A stretch of DNA of 64,000 bases, taken from the NCBI RefSeq assembly GCF_964355755.1, contig NC_092675.1:28730912-28794911 (forward strand). The letters are read 5' to 3'. Made by a program: the position numbers and the translations under genes. The stretch is from Antedon mediterranea (lineage: Eukaryota > Echinodermata > Crinoidea > Comatulida > Antedonidae). The notes beneath the pieces were generated by a model. It did no database searches. It worked only from the letters and a program-made list of their open reading frames with translations, and was not told the DNA's origin. Below are positions 35,815 to 50,800 of the stretch, in pieces (the first letter of the stretch is position 1; the number at the start of each line of letters is the position of its first letter).

Positions 35815-38800
35815 CTAATTTGCATAATGGTCAAAGGAACCCAAATACTCTAAAGCTGCTCGGTAGCAAAATTGATACTGGTCCTGCAAAAACAAAATAA
35901 AAAACGATTTAATAATAGCATTAGTTTAAATTTAAAACATGTTTTAAGTTTGAGAAAAAAAAGTAATCCTCCAGCCACACGACATTTATAGTAGAGAAGA
36001 TTATTTGTCATTTGATTGGACGATTGTGGATCACATGATATAAAATAAATATGATGTGGCACACTCAAATATGCTTCCTTGTTATATTCATTGTCTATTC
36101 ATTTTTTATACACAGTGAGTGAGCAACCACACGCGCAAAAAGAGGATAGGCTGTTATTGACTGATCGTGTTCGATCCTCATGAAATTATTTGTACTATTT
36201 CACTCAATAATTCATTATTTTTATAATAATATGACTAACTAACCTCTGTTTGTACCATAGCTGGCCTTTGTGTTCTCAACATCTTGACCGTTTGGAACAT
36301 GTCTACGACTCCTTCATATCGCATTCTTTCTAAGATTATACTCAATGTTACAAAGACACCTGTCCGACCAACACCGGCACTGTGAAAACAAAAAGTAGAA
36401 TTTTAACTTGTTTTTTTTTGTTTATTTATTTTCTATACAAACAAATAGAATAAAGATTCATGTTATGTAATTAAAAAATGTAAAAACAATGCAATTTAAA
36501 AAGTATAATGTGAAAATATTCAACAGTAATGTTATGGTCAGCATTAAAAGTACCTGCAATGAATACTGATAGGGCCATCTTGACCAAACTGTTCTTTGGT
36601 CTTGTGAACCTGACCAATAAAGTCAATAAATCCTTCCCCATTCTTGGGCACGCCTTGCTCGGGCCAGTCCACAAACTGAAACTGACGAATCGTTCTTGAT
36701 TGGCCATCCTACAAAAAAAAGTTGGATACATTCATTTGACATTTATTTTAAAATACAGTAAAGCTCTGTTAACACTATCAAATTTTAGTGACAAACAAAT
36801 GTGATGTGTCCATATATGGACATGATGATGTCATATCACTACCATATTTGGGCATATCGATACAATATTTGGGCACATCACACTTTTTTTGTCAAACTAG
36901 TTTGATAAATAGTGTAGAAACAGCTTTATATTTTTAGGATTCATATAGACAGCCTCATAGGATATCATTATTATTATTAATATTCAGCAATTAAAAAAGC
37001 CTAAAATCTGACTATATAAAATGCATATAAACAAACATACTCTGGCATCAGTGACTTTGAATTCTCGCAGGATATATTGCGGCATATTATATTCTGACAT
37101 TGGGTCAACCACAAAGTATTGATAACGTGCAGACCGCTCGGCCGGCCAATACTGATGGCATTTCTCGCGTCCCATTTCCTTCAACTTTGTTAACATCACG
37201 ATAATCGTGGAGTTGTGCTCCCACAGCATCCTCCAGAAGTCTTCGGTTGTCTCAGCTAATGGGCCTTGAGTCGCAATGTACGCATTCTTAGCTCGGTAAC
37301 CCTGAAAATAAAAATAATCTTAGTTTGATCTTGAACTTATTAATTGATCTTGTTCATAACAGGTACTTATAGAATTAGTAAATGAAAGGTAAAACTATAA
37401 ATGGAATAATGGACTACATTAAAAAATGTCAATGGATAAGCAGGTCAAAATATATACAGGGTAGGTTGTTGATAAAACAGCAATGAATGAAACAGAAAAC
37501 CCATACATACTGAGAATACAATGCCAATTGAAAATGTAAGAGCACAATTTTCATCACTGGTAAAACTGTACAAGTAACATGAAAAAAGCACTTTAAAAAA
37601 AAATAAATTTTTCTTAATCTCTGTCTACACTATCACACTTTATATGATGTACCCATATGGACATGATGTCATATCGCTACCATATTTGGGCACAAACATT
37701 TTTTGTCAAACTAGTTTGATAGTGTAGACAAGAGCTTTAGTGTATAAAACACAAATAAACTTACATCAATATAACTTGCGTTTATGTAATCAGATCCTTC
37801 AACACCTCTGATTGGTTGTAAGCAGACTCTGGTGTTCTCGTATGGAAGTATATTCACCAATCGGTTCTTGAACTTATTTGCTGGTAAGTTGGCACTTATG
37901 AACTTTGATGGTAATGCTTTCTGATTGGCTAATCTCTGCAGTAAGAATATTTCAATTGTTATTAAACTTATTTTAGGTTTAACATACACATGGTCCCATA
38001 TGAAAATTATTTAAAAAAAAAACAATAACGAAATGTGTATGAGTGGCTTGATTAAACATAACAGTAAAACCTTTAAAAATAACATTTTAAATTGAAGGCT
38101 TGTAACACAACAAGGCCGTAAAATGAATGCAAATAGCTAAATCAAAACGAATGGATACACATATAAATAAAAATAAAAATTCAATCTTATTTGACAAATA
38201 CTTCCAACAGTTTTATTTTACTCTTTTCACCTCAAAGCTCTGTCTACACTTTCAAACTTTATGTGACAAAAAATTGTGATGTGCCCAAATATGGTGACGA
38301 TATGCCCAAATATGGTAGTGATATTACATCATCATGTCTATATATGGGCACATCACATGATTTGTCACATAAAGTTTGATAGTGTAGACAGAGCTTAACA
38401 CAAACAAGAAAACAAACCTTGAATTCAAGTTCCATTCCAGTTACAGTTTCACCAGCCTCGGGTTGTGTCATCTTCTGAAGATGCATGTACAAGTTACGCG
38501 CTGGTATCTCCGTGTTGCCACTGGTTACCGCCTCTAAGAGTGCATCGTGGATAAATATATACTGTTCTTCCGTCTGGACCATGTAGTTTCTTTGAGCTCT
38601 AAGGCACGTCACATGACCGTAAATATCCACAGATTTTTCGTGTTTTATCCTTTCAAGCATGGAGTCGATTACAATGAATGCTCCGGTCCTTCCAACGCCT
38701 GCGCTGCAATGAACCGCGATCGGACCTGCATCAGCTGGATTACTGTTCTTTACTCGGTTTACAAATTGGAGAACTCCTGTCGCATGTTCTGGAACGCCAT

Positions 38801-41800
38801 GATCGGGCCAGGCGGTAAATTGAAACTGTCGTATTTCTCGTTTTTCTGAAGAACGGTTCTAAAAAAAAGAAACAGAATTGAAAACAATGTGTGTAAAAAC
38901 TTACTACCAACACAGTTATTTCGGAAAATATTTTTCATTTTTACATACTTTTACATGTTAATTATTACTGTATTCAGTGTGTATATGCAGAGAGAATAAC
39001 GCCCTTCCCTGGGAATGTATAATAAAATATGTTTACTAATTTGTAGATGCTACCTATACACGTTATTAACGTACAATACATCTTTCTTTCAATCAAAGCA
39101 TCACTGGTCACATACCTTTACATTAATGATGCTGAATGTGCGAATAATGTAATGAGCCAGTTCTGAGGAATCTAACATTGTTACTTGAACACCTCCATAC
39201 GTTTCTGAGCCTCTCATTGGCCAGTACTGGTCGCACTTGACACGGCTTCGCTCCTCCAAGCGGGTCATCATAACGATAGTACTTGTACGCTGTTCCCAGA
39301 TCATACGCCAGAAGTCTGGGATTGTCTCTGGCAGCGGTCCCTGAGTTGAGACGTAAGCGTTGCTTTTACAATAACCGTCACAGAAATTAGCGTTGATGTA
39401 GTCACTGCCTGGGTAACCATCTACCGAATTGAGCGAGACACGTGAATGGTCGTAAGCTATAACGTTTGCGTATCGGTTCTTTTGTTTGTTGTATTCCATG
39501 TTTGAATGATCCCAAGTGAAAGACTGACCAGGTTCAATTGACTGTACCAAAAAAGAAGTGAAAAATCATTTACATTATTTATTTGACTTTATTTACACCT
39601 GGATAGGCATAAAGCCTAAAGCTCTGTCTGCACTTTCGACTAGTTTGACAAAAAAAAGTGATGTGCCCAAATATGGTAGTGATATGACCAAATATAGTAA
39701 TGATATGACATCATATGTCCATATATGGGCACATCAAATTTGTTTGCCACATAAAGTTTGATAGTGTAGACAGAGCTTTACAGATCTTTTAGAGTTTTAG
39801 ATTAATTAACTTATAAATAAACATTTAAACATTCAATGCTTTTCCTGTTTATTTCCATTGCTGTTTGATATTAAGGAGAAAGGGTTACAGTTACAATCCA
39901 GCAAACCAATTTCTTTACAATTACTGCCTAAAGGCCACACTTTATATCCTACCTCATATTCCTGGGAGAATTTCAAGTTATCATTAAGTTTCAGCACATC
40001 AATGTGTCCTGCTAGATCTCCGATAGGAATTGGTGGATGGGACATCATGCCTGGTGTCTGGAAATTAAGACGTCGCATCTCCACAGGATCGCGTGGATAG
40101 AGGGCGGTCTCTTCTTTGCGTTTACAAGGCTTTGGATCATTAAGTTCAGGAGGACTCCTGTTAGTAGGTAAAGTATCATGTTAACATTCCATCCAATAAA
40201 AAAGTTTTTAAGGCATGGTTTAGCAGATAAATGTTTAATCTAGTTCAAGTTCAAGTTCAAAAAAACATTTATTTATTCAACAATAGCATTATACAGTATA
40301 ATATAATTATAGGTGTGTACATAAATGAAAATATAGTAATAAGCCATCATTTGGGGTCTTCTCTAGAAGAAAACAAGTTTCTTGTCTCGAGAAAGACCCC
40401 AGAAACAATACACATACATTTAAACTAATACAATTTACTACATAAAATAATAAATAAAAACAAAAACGATGAAATAAAAATAGATACTTTCAGTAGTAGT
40501 AGTAGTAGTAGTAGTAGTAATCTAGTAGGTTGTGAGAGATTTTTTGTGTGTACATTAGGGGAGTGAATTTATTTTTATATCTACTATAACAGCATTTACA
40601 ATATTTCTTGATTATCAAAAGACCATTAAAAAATACCTAATGATTGAATTATATTTCTACAACAATGTATAACAATTTCTTTCTAATAATAATATTTTAA
40701 AACTTTACAAACAACAGAACATAATACTTTAAACAAAAAGCACAAACCTTTTCCTGCAGACAAACACCAGAATGGTGATGATGACAATGAGGCACAAGAG
40801 ACCAGCAGCTCCGCCAATGATGACCATCATTGGTGGGCTAGTTTCCTCTGGCACTGAACTGGGTTGGCCTGTAAACCCTACTTTTACTGGTGCAGAGTAA
40901 GTACTGTATGTGGATACACCCTAAACACAACAACAAAGTTATTATTCAATAATAACACTATGTATTGCAGTATTAGAGCATATATAAGATGTTCCTGTTA
41001 TAATACCACCCCCCTCTGTGGTCTAATGGTCCTGTTATACTACCCCCCCCTCTGTGGTACTAAAATTACAATATAAACAAATTATAATTTCATGACATTT
41101 GCAATTGCGATAATTGTTTGTTTTATAAAGAAAAAATTGTATTTTTGATATACTTCATGTACTTACTTGATAATTAACATATTGTACAAAGAATGTATAG
41201 TAACGATCCATTTCTAGCGGTTTGTTGATGTATGAATAAAATTGACTGTTATCACCAATAACAAATTTCTTGCCCAATTGACTTGGATTTAATTTAGCTG
41301 TGATGTAATGGCTTTCTGCCTGTCTTCTCAAACGCTGATAAACAGAGCGACCGACGCGGCTAGTGTAACTCAAAGCGAGGCTCGAGGGCTCAGAACTTGG
41401 TTCATTCGCAGAATTCAATGGAACAACAATAATGAATATATACCTATTCAAATAAAAATAACATTTCTTGACTATATATAAGATCTTATAATAAACTTAA
41501 GACTTAAGAGACATTCCAAACACATTTGACCAAAGACATCTCCTTCTTATATAATTTATATTATATATAATCCAATATTTTATCTTAAATTTATTAAATG
41601 AAACAACTTACTGAATATCAACAGTTCTATCAAGAGGAAATGGAATGGTGAATGTTACAACCGGTTTATTTGGTGTCACTTCAACAACTGGCTTCTGTGG
41701 AGCTATTAAAATAAGATAAACATCGTAAAAATGAAATCCTCCTCTCAATATAACTGTTATACTTGCAGATTTTAAACCTTTAAGCATAGTACTAAACATA

Positions 41801-44800
41801 CATCCATTTCACACTGCACCCCCTTATTAGTGTATCTCACTTAGCTTAGTATTAACTTAGTCACATTGTACCTCTAAAGCTCTGTCTACACTACCAAACT
41901 GGTTTGACAAAAAAGTGTGACCAAATATGGTAGTGATATGCCCCTATATGGTAGTGATATGACATCATCATGTTCATATAATTATGTGCACAACACATTT
42001 TGTTGTCACATAAAGTTTGATAGTGTGGACAGAGCTTTATTGTTGTAGCTCTTTTAACACGGCACCTCTTAGTATCATATATTTTTCATATTAAACCTCT
42101 TACTGGTGTATCTTCTTACATCTTTTCAATCTGCACTTATGTCCTACTAAAATTAGTACCTTTCCATCCAAGTAAAGCAAATTTGAATGGTGTGATGGTT
42201 ATGGTGTGATGGTATGGTGTGATGGGTTTATGATGATTTTATACATTGTTAAATAAGCTAAGCTTCAATCATATCCAAGCTTCAATAACTATATTACACA
42301 ACTTCCTATTTAATCCAAGACACTGTCAATACATTCTTTATTCTACATTTCAAATTGTCTTTGTAGTTTTGGGGCGCTTTTATACATTGTATACATTTCT
42401 AAGCTCAACAATAGCGAGTGAGTGAGTGGCCGAGCGGTTAAGACAGTGGAACTGTAATTACGTAGTCATAACATCGGCAAGGGTTCGAGGCTCACTCGCT
42501 CCATGGTTCTGGTGGTAGAACGAGTCTTCTCGGATAAGGACTATAAACCGTAGGTCCAGTGTACACATAGCTCATGCGCACTTTAAAGAACCTAGTACAT
42601 CTTTCGAGACGAGTAGGGGGTTACCCTGGTGTACTAGTCCACACAAACACAGCCACTGTCACACACAGCCACTGTGCAAATTGGGACTGGACCGTTTTAG
42701 AGGTGTTTACCACCTGTTGGTCCAGATCCTTCACTAACTTCACTGAGTTAGTGAGAAGTCGAATAAAAAAAAAAAAAAAAAAAAAAGAAAAATAACCATA
42801 TCACACAACTCCCTATTCAACACAAGACCACTGCAAATAAATTCTTAACTCAAATTGTCTTTCTTGTTTCCAGATGCCCAGAAAAATTGAATCAATCGAA
42901 AAGCATACAATATATACTATAGAATTGATTTCACCTAGAAGAGTATCTACAAAGAGAGCGAACCAAGTATCGCATTTCATGCACGAGCAATGACCATTCA
43001 TCCATTAAATAATTGAAAGCGTTTTGCTTTAAAGAGCAAGGCTCATGTGCAGTAGTTCCGTTTAAAATGCAAGATGCTATATTCAGGAAGGAGAAAAAAG
43101 CGCAAAAAAAACGAACAAACTCAACAATAGATGATCTTTAAATCTGAAATTTTGAACTTAATTTTGCACTTTTGTTTCTCAATATCTAAAATATTAACGC
43201 AGAAAAATTAAATTAATTTTCATTTTATGATGTATATAAACTGTATTCAATACAACCTTCTGAATTCTTAATTGTAAATTTATCAAGATAGGACTACCTT
43301 CAATTGTTTTAACAATTGTAACAATGTCAGTAGTAGCTGCTGCTGTTGCAGTCGTATTCTGCTCGGTCTCGTTCGCAGCTGTTGAAGATAGAGTCAAGAT
43401 TCAAATTTGTTTTTTGTTTTAAAAAACACCAAAGAGATGACCACAATTGAAAGCAGGACATTCAAAAACTACAGCGGCCATACTCATTTCAAAAGCGCGG
43501 GTCACACACATCCAAATAATGTAGTTGGTTTTTACCATAAAGCGGTTTCACTGTACAGCATACTATCAACAGCATTACAAATTATCTATATTAATATGTC
43601 CTAATTAACCACAGAGCCAAGCACGAACCAACAACAAAAGGAAACATGGGATTATTTCATTCTAGCATAAAAATATAAAATGATTGAGATAAAACTTTGA
43701 ATACAACATTTTGACTCTCACAATTTGACAACAAAGGAAGTTCATTACAGCAGTAAAATAATCACAAACAATATGTTAGGTTAACAGTAAGTAAACACAA
43801 TTCTACCATCATAAATAACATAAACTATACTAAATTTTAATTGAATATGGCTGAATATAAAATCATTACTGACAAAATATACACAAATATAGTAAAAATC
43901 TAAAAATAGCGAAGTGTTATTAATTTGAAAATATCAATAATGACAACTAACTGTGGTCCTGATATATAAATAAAATAGACATGTTTGTGCTGAGCGCAGC
44001 ATGTTTCTAAACACAGTTCAATTTAAACAAAGCTAATTACACCTTTATATTCCCTTTGAATGTAGAGAGTCAAGTTTTGGGTCAAGTTTTGGGCAAGTCT
44101 GTGTCAAGTTTTGGGAAAGTCTGTGTCAAGTTTTGGGTCAAGTTTTGAGCAAGTCTGTGTCAAGTTTTGGGCAAGTCTGTGTCAAGTTTTGAGCAAGTCT
44201 GTGTCAAGTTTTGGGTCAAGTTTTGAGCAAGTCTGTGTCAAGTTTTGGGTCAAGTTTTGGTCAAGTTTTGAGCAAGTCTGTGTCAAGTTTTGGGCAAGTC
44301 TGTGTCACGTTTTAGGCAAGTCTGTGTCATGTTTTGGGCAAGTCTGTGTCAAGTCTGGGTCAAGATTTGAGCAAGACTTTTGAGCAAGTCTGGGTCAAGA
44401 TTTGGGCAAGTCTGGGTCAAGTTTTAGGCAAGTCTGGGTCAAGATTTGGGTAAGTCTGGGTCAAGTTTGGGTAGTGAGCCTGTAGCGTTCCATAGTAGGG
44501 GTAAGCACATACTCGTATTAAAATGGTAGTTTTGTAAAAGGTACGCAAATATTTAAATTCACTTCTTACAACTAAACACAAACTAATACCACATTGAAGA
44601 CAACCAGAAGATAAGTTAGCATAATATCACCATAGAATATAACAATGTTACAAAACAGGTTATAATTGTTAGTTGATGATGTGACAATATCATAAATTGA
44701 TTGTGATATTAAAAACAATTACAACTAATTACACCCTTATATTCCCTTTGAATGTGGAGTCAAGTTTTGGGTCAAGTTTGGGTCAAGTCTGGGTCAAGTC

Positions 44801-47800
44801 TGTTTCAAGTTTTGGGCAAGTCTGTGTCAAGTTTGGGGCAAGTCTGTGTCAAGTTTTGGTCAAGTCTGTGTCAAGTTTTGGGCAAGTCTGTGTCAAGTTT
44901 TGGGCAAGTCTGGGTCAAGTTTTGGGCAAGTCTGTGTCAAGTTTGGGGAAAGTCTGTGTAAAGTTTTGGTCAAGTCTGTGTCAAGCCTGGGTCAAAGTTT
45001 ACTTGTCTTATTGGCTGTTTCATTGATTATGTTTACAACATGAACACACACAAATATCGTGATTTAATTATCATTAATTCTTATTTTATATCCCTCATCA
45101 TCATAAAATAATAAATTCTATTGTTATTTTATGATGATGAGATGGACAAATAAAACATTTCAGTATTTAGTAGATCAGATCATGTTAGGGTGATTAGGCT
45201 GATCATGTTATTTGATAAAACAAGCTTGATCATGATCAGTAAGCATGATCAACTGTAAATGTGAACCTACATATTCAAATACAAATTATCTATGTATGTG
45301 TGTTTTATTTACCTTTATGTGTTCTTGTGTAGGTACTAACAGTGGAGCCAATATCATTCAAATAATATACAGCAGTAAGATTAAAGGTGTAGTCCACATC
45401 TGGATAAAGAGCCGTAACTAGAAAAACCGTCGCCTGTCCAGATAATTCGATAATCTTACCAGGATCATGTTTGAGGTTGTAGAACGAAAGCTAAATAAGG
45501 AACAAACATGACCTTTTATATTAACCCTGTTGACATATTCTTATCATTACCTTAAATTTTACAAGGACCGACTTATAAAGAACATGTATAAATAATATTT
45601 CGTTTTATTCTTTTTTTCCAATGCAAAATTGTGTAATTTATAAGTATATCTTACCTTATAATTCTTTGGTTGCCCTTGTACTGGACTACCCCATTCAAGT
45701 TGGGCTAAATTTGGTCCTACTCGTGTCACTCTGAAGCTTTGAGGCGCTTTAGGATCTACAAAACAAATTCATTTAGATATCATTAATATTAGATAGAAAA
45801 ATGTATTTCAGTACCAAAAATAGTATTAATAGTAATATATTATTACAAAATTGTATCTATAATTCAGGGCATGCCATATCTTTTTTGTTAGCTATTGGTG
45901 AATATCAGCTAAGATTTGTGCATTCCTTCAAAATAAAAATCTGTATGTATTTAAGACTCGTAAATCAATGGCATATAGTCATTAAGAAGCATCATATATT
46001 ATTCAATTTAAAAAAACACTTCTTGATTAAAAGTAAAAAAAACAAAAAATTTATTTTAAAAACATACCAATTGACTTAGTCCGAATGCTAACTCTATCCG
46101 ATGGCGGAGAATTACCAAATCGACTCTTTGCCACAACTACGACACAATAACTGTCTCTTTCAGCCAATTTTGTTAAAAGTTTTCGAGTTGGCTGCGGACC
46201 AATGTCCACCCTTTGCCACTTATTCAATGGTTTGTCCACTTGTGCACCACGTACGTAGTAAACAGTATATCCTTCAATAGCAGTAACATCACCAGCTGCT
46301 GACCATTCCACTTGTATGCTGTTGCCATTTATGACTTGTAAGCTTACCGAACTAGGTGCTACTGAAAGCCCTAAAGATTAAGAAAAACATAATTAACTCT
46401 ATGAATCATGTCATTTAATATCATTAAGTAATTTATTATTATTATTAAGTTATTTAATATTATTATTATTAAGTTATTTAATATTATTATTATTAAGTAA
46501 TTTCATATTCTCATTTGGTCATTAAATATAATACTAAAATACCCTTTAACTAGATTTGTTTTAAATTAATGAATTCTGTCAAACTCCAATTTAAATTATT
46601 TCTTTATGGATTATCAAATAATTAATGGATGGGTACATTTTACTAAACCCATGGATGGAATGGACTTCGGTGTCTTTCACGATTCTTGTGGTTTTTTTCC
46701 ATGACTTTATATATTTGTGCTCGTGTGTAGACTATTTTTTAATGCACTTTTTTGGCATTCATATGCACTTCAGCCCTGTATGTTTTTTGTGTGTAATTTT
46801 TTAATGAAAATATACAGAGATCATATTGTCAACAGCAATACAATATTTGAAAAGCTGCATGAACAAAGCTTATCTTATAATTATATTATTTGAAAATTTG
46901 CATGGCGAAAATTAATTTAATAACATAAAGTAAAAAACTGCCTGAGAGACTTAACAGCTCTTTTCAGAATGCCATACATGGTGTACTGCACTATATATCA
47001 TCATATCTAGATTGAACCGTTTAACAATCATAGCTTCCAGCACTATAATCACCATGTTAAACTTAATTTACTGCATTTAGTAATAATTTAAACTACACAA
47101 AACTATGAATGGGTCTGTTACACAAAAAATACACATGGTCACTATAGAATGGTCAGTTTAGAATGGTCACTATAGATAATGGTCACTTTACTTAAGTGCT
47201 CAGTACATAATGAGAATGTGCTCTTAAAATCACAAATATGATTACAACATTTAATAGATACTAAACATTAATTTATTTAGATGATTTTGGATCGACATTG
47301 GGCATTAAAATATTAAAAAATATTTAATACAAACATAATTTTGTTAAAAAAAAATAATACTATGATACAACAAAGCAAAGCACCACACCCATGCAACAAA
47401 TATTCATGCAATAAATATGGAAGAAAAATACTATACTACATAAAGATTAGTAGAAATTAAAAACCGGGAAAGTACTGTTGGAGGAAACGGTTGGGGGCAA
47501 ATATCACCCACATACGAACCTGGAGGATCTGTTTGCCTCGTGAAGTCTTGACTATACGGCCCACTACCCGCCTTGGTGTGAGCGCGTACTTGAAAAGCGT
47601 ACATTGTTGAAGGTTGGAGATTCGTAAAGAGCATGTAGTTGTTGTTGGTATCAATGGTTTCCTCCCAGATTTCACTCGCTTTACTTCGTCTAACTGTGTA
47701 CAACGTGATGATTCCGTTGCGGTCTTCGATACGTGGCTGGTCCCACGTTAGTTTGATGCAAGTGCTGTTTATCACCACAGTACTGATGTTGGACGGTGAG

Positions 47801-50800
47801 CTATATGGGGCTAGAGAGGTACAGAAGAATAAAAAGTTTGTAGCAACATGCACCCAGTGCAACACATGCAGAAGAGAAAAATAATTTTTTTTTAAATAAT
47901 AATAAATAAAAAGTAAATAACAATAAATCATAAATAAGTCATAATTGAGTATTTCATTGAAAATAAAAGTTCTAAGCATATTATTACTATTAAACATCTT
48001 TAAGAGTGGCTCCTATAAGACGAAAATCTCCAAAACAAGTAAATATATCATATGGATAAATTATAATGTATTGTTCTTAGGTCTCTAAGTCTCATTTGAG
48101 GCTTGGGGAGTAGAACGAGTTGTGATTGGAAGGCAAGTTAAATTAACCATTTTATAAATTAAACAGCATATATGTATGCCTATGTTTGTTGAATATATAT
48201 TTATATAGTTCTTCAAATTTTCATATCCTGTGTTTCTTAATTAATAGTTATCAAAGTATACTTTTAAAAGATAAAAAGACAACAAAAATGTGGTTTATAA
48301 TAAATAATATAATAATTTTATTAATAATTTAAAATGAAAAGACAAATTAAAAGTTTTAATTGTAATCTATATATTTATATATATTTATTTATAGTGTGAT
48401 ATTGTTATTAGTTGCTAATTTGTGCTAAAAATGTCATAATACGAAGAACATATACAATAGACAGTTCAACATGGAAAAGCATTCTAGCAGCTCTATGTAA
48501 AATATTTCATTATCAGGGTATCGGCCAATTGCATTTTCAAGGTAAGAAAAAAGCATCAAACTACATCTACTCGAGAAAAAGGTTAAAACTGTTAAAGCCG
48601 TGTGCAGAAAAACTATTGTTTAATTTACCATGCAATAGACTAAGACTAATAGAAATAGAAAATCGCTTTTATCATTAAATTCACAAAGAATGTAGACAAA
48701 TTTGCAGAAATTTGAATTTTTTTTCCCTTTCCAAAAGCAAGACCAACAATAAATGCACAGGAAACCAATTTCCAATAAACAATGTTAAAATATTTTTATA
48801 ACAAAACCCAAAACAACACAAAACACATAAAACAATTTTTAATTATTGAAAATTAATCAAATTAAATGTTCATCTTTGTTTACTGATAATTTAGTTCGGA
48901 ATAAATAATTAATTTCCAGCTGTTATTATTAAATATATAAAATTATATAATTTGGATATGTCGATTCTGGCACCTGTATTTTAATTAAGTTGATACATTG
49001 CTTAAACTCACCATCTTCTGGTAGGCTATACTCAATAGTTGCAATTTCTCCTGGACCGGCAGAGTTACTAGCTTGTAAAGTTATTGTATATGTTCTACCA
49101 CTTACTGTAAATCAAAAGCAAAAGTTGTTGTTAAAATCTATAAAGAGTATGCAAAAAGGAACAAATCCACCTGGTACATCGCAAAAACCAATCCATATAA
49201 GGGCAGTTAAAAATAATACAGTATCTATCCGCTGTTTTACCTTTATAAAAGATAGTTAACTAACTTAACAGCCAAAATCAACTCGGTATCAATATATCGG
49301 TATATATCTTTATTCATCCCTCATGGGGCAATTAACAAAAGGAGATGGATTACATCATTTGACATTAAAAACTCATAAAAATTAGCTGATTAACGTGAGA
49401 TACTTACACAAATTACGAAACTCATGGCTATTCTGGGAGGATGGTATACTGAGGATGAATGGACGGCCACCATTTGGCGTGTACTGTAAAGTATAACCTT
49501 CTATTGCTCCATGCGTTGTCATCGGTGGATCCCACGTAACGACGTAGCGGTCGTTAGAAGGATTCATTACAAAATTCAGGGGTTGACTGGGAACTGTGAT
49601 AAAACAAAAAGACAGAATTATTAACATTTTTTATATTACAGTAATAAACGCTTATGAAAAATGGTTAGAGTAGCAATATGACAAAAACTACAATGAACAA
49701 AACACAACATATTTTCACCTGGAGGCGCCGTTGTAAAGATGAAAGCTTGTGGGAACAAAGCATTTTACTTTTGTTAAGTAAGAATATTTAACAAAATCAA
49801 TAAAAATTAACGAACATAATTATTACTGTTAGGAGATACATTTATACTATTATATTATTATCACTTTACCATAGTATTGTACTGTATATATTATATTGGT
49901 TGTAGACTAGACCAAAGTTCAGTAACCAGGTTGTTAGTAATTGTACCTATGAGATTGCTCATAACTCAAGTTGTCAGAGACACTTGTTTGATATTCCATA
50001 TAAGGAAATTGTTACAACAACTTCATACTAAGATGATGATGTCATTTGAATTTCATCTTAAAACCAATTTCATCATCTTTAAGTTATTTGATGAGATCAT
50101 TATGATCACCCCACATATCCTGCATAAGAATATAAATAGTGGTACATTAACCATATTTAATCAGTCCTAATACGAATACTGACATAGCTAAACTAAATGC
50201 TGTTAAAGTCTATTGAAGTATCTAGAAGTCTGTTTGACTGTTTTGAACAACTGAAGTAAAGCTTTATATTAGCCTTGGGCTCAGCTATATTTGTAAGTCT
50301 TGAATTTCTTTATGTATTTTGATTGTGTGTTACCACCATCTTATACTTTGATAATTATTTTATATTGTTAATTAATTTTTATCTTTATAATCATTTTAAT
50401 TGATTTTGTTATCTTTTGCTTTTCTGTTTGAAGAATAAAACGTAGATTAGAGTATAAAACTTATCCATTGTATTGCCTATCTTCTGTTTGTGCCTTGCAT
50501 GTAACAGAAAGTGGGGGGTCATCCGGGAAGAACTTTAAATTTAACTTTAACTTAAATCGATAGGTTTATAGTTTTATACCTAGTTAAATTTGTTTTATTT
50601 TCAAACATTTGTTTGTGAAATTAGTAACTGTTACAATGGTCTTTGAACCAGAAACATTTTTTGCCGACCCTACCCAAGAGGTATTTAATAGTTTGAAAAA
50701 AGATGATTTGCTTAAACTAGCTACGCACCTAGGTCTAAAGGACGTTGAATCCTCTATGCGAAAGAATGATATTAAGAGTCGTTTATTAACTTATTTGGTT

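Noticed and set aside
44111-45043. Overlapping open frames with [12 protein letters not shown]-like repeats
   Set aside because: All three frames stay open because the 22-bp repeat lacks stops; not coding.
49877-50170. 97-residue open frame, repeated near 53384-53773
   Set aside because: It lies in the LTR and is present in both copies; no coding evidence.
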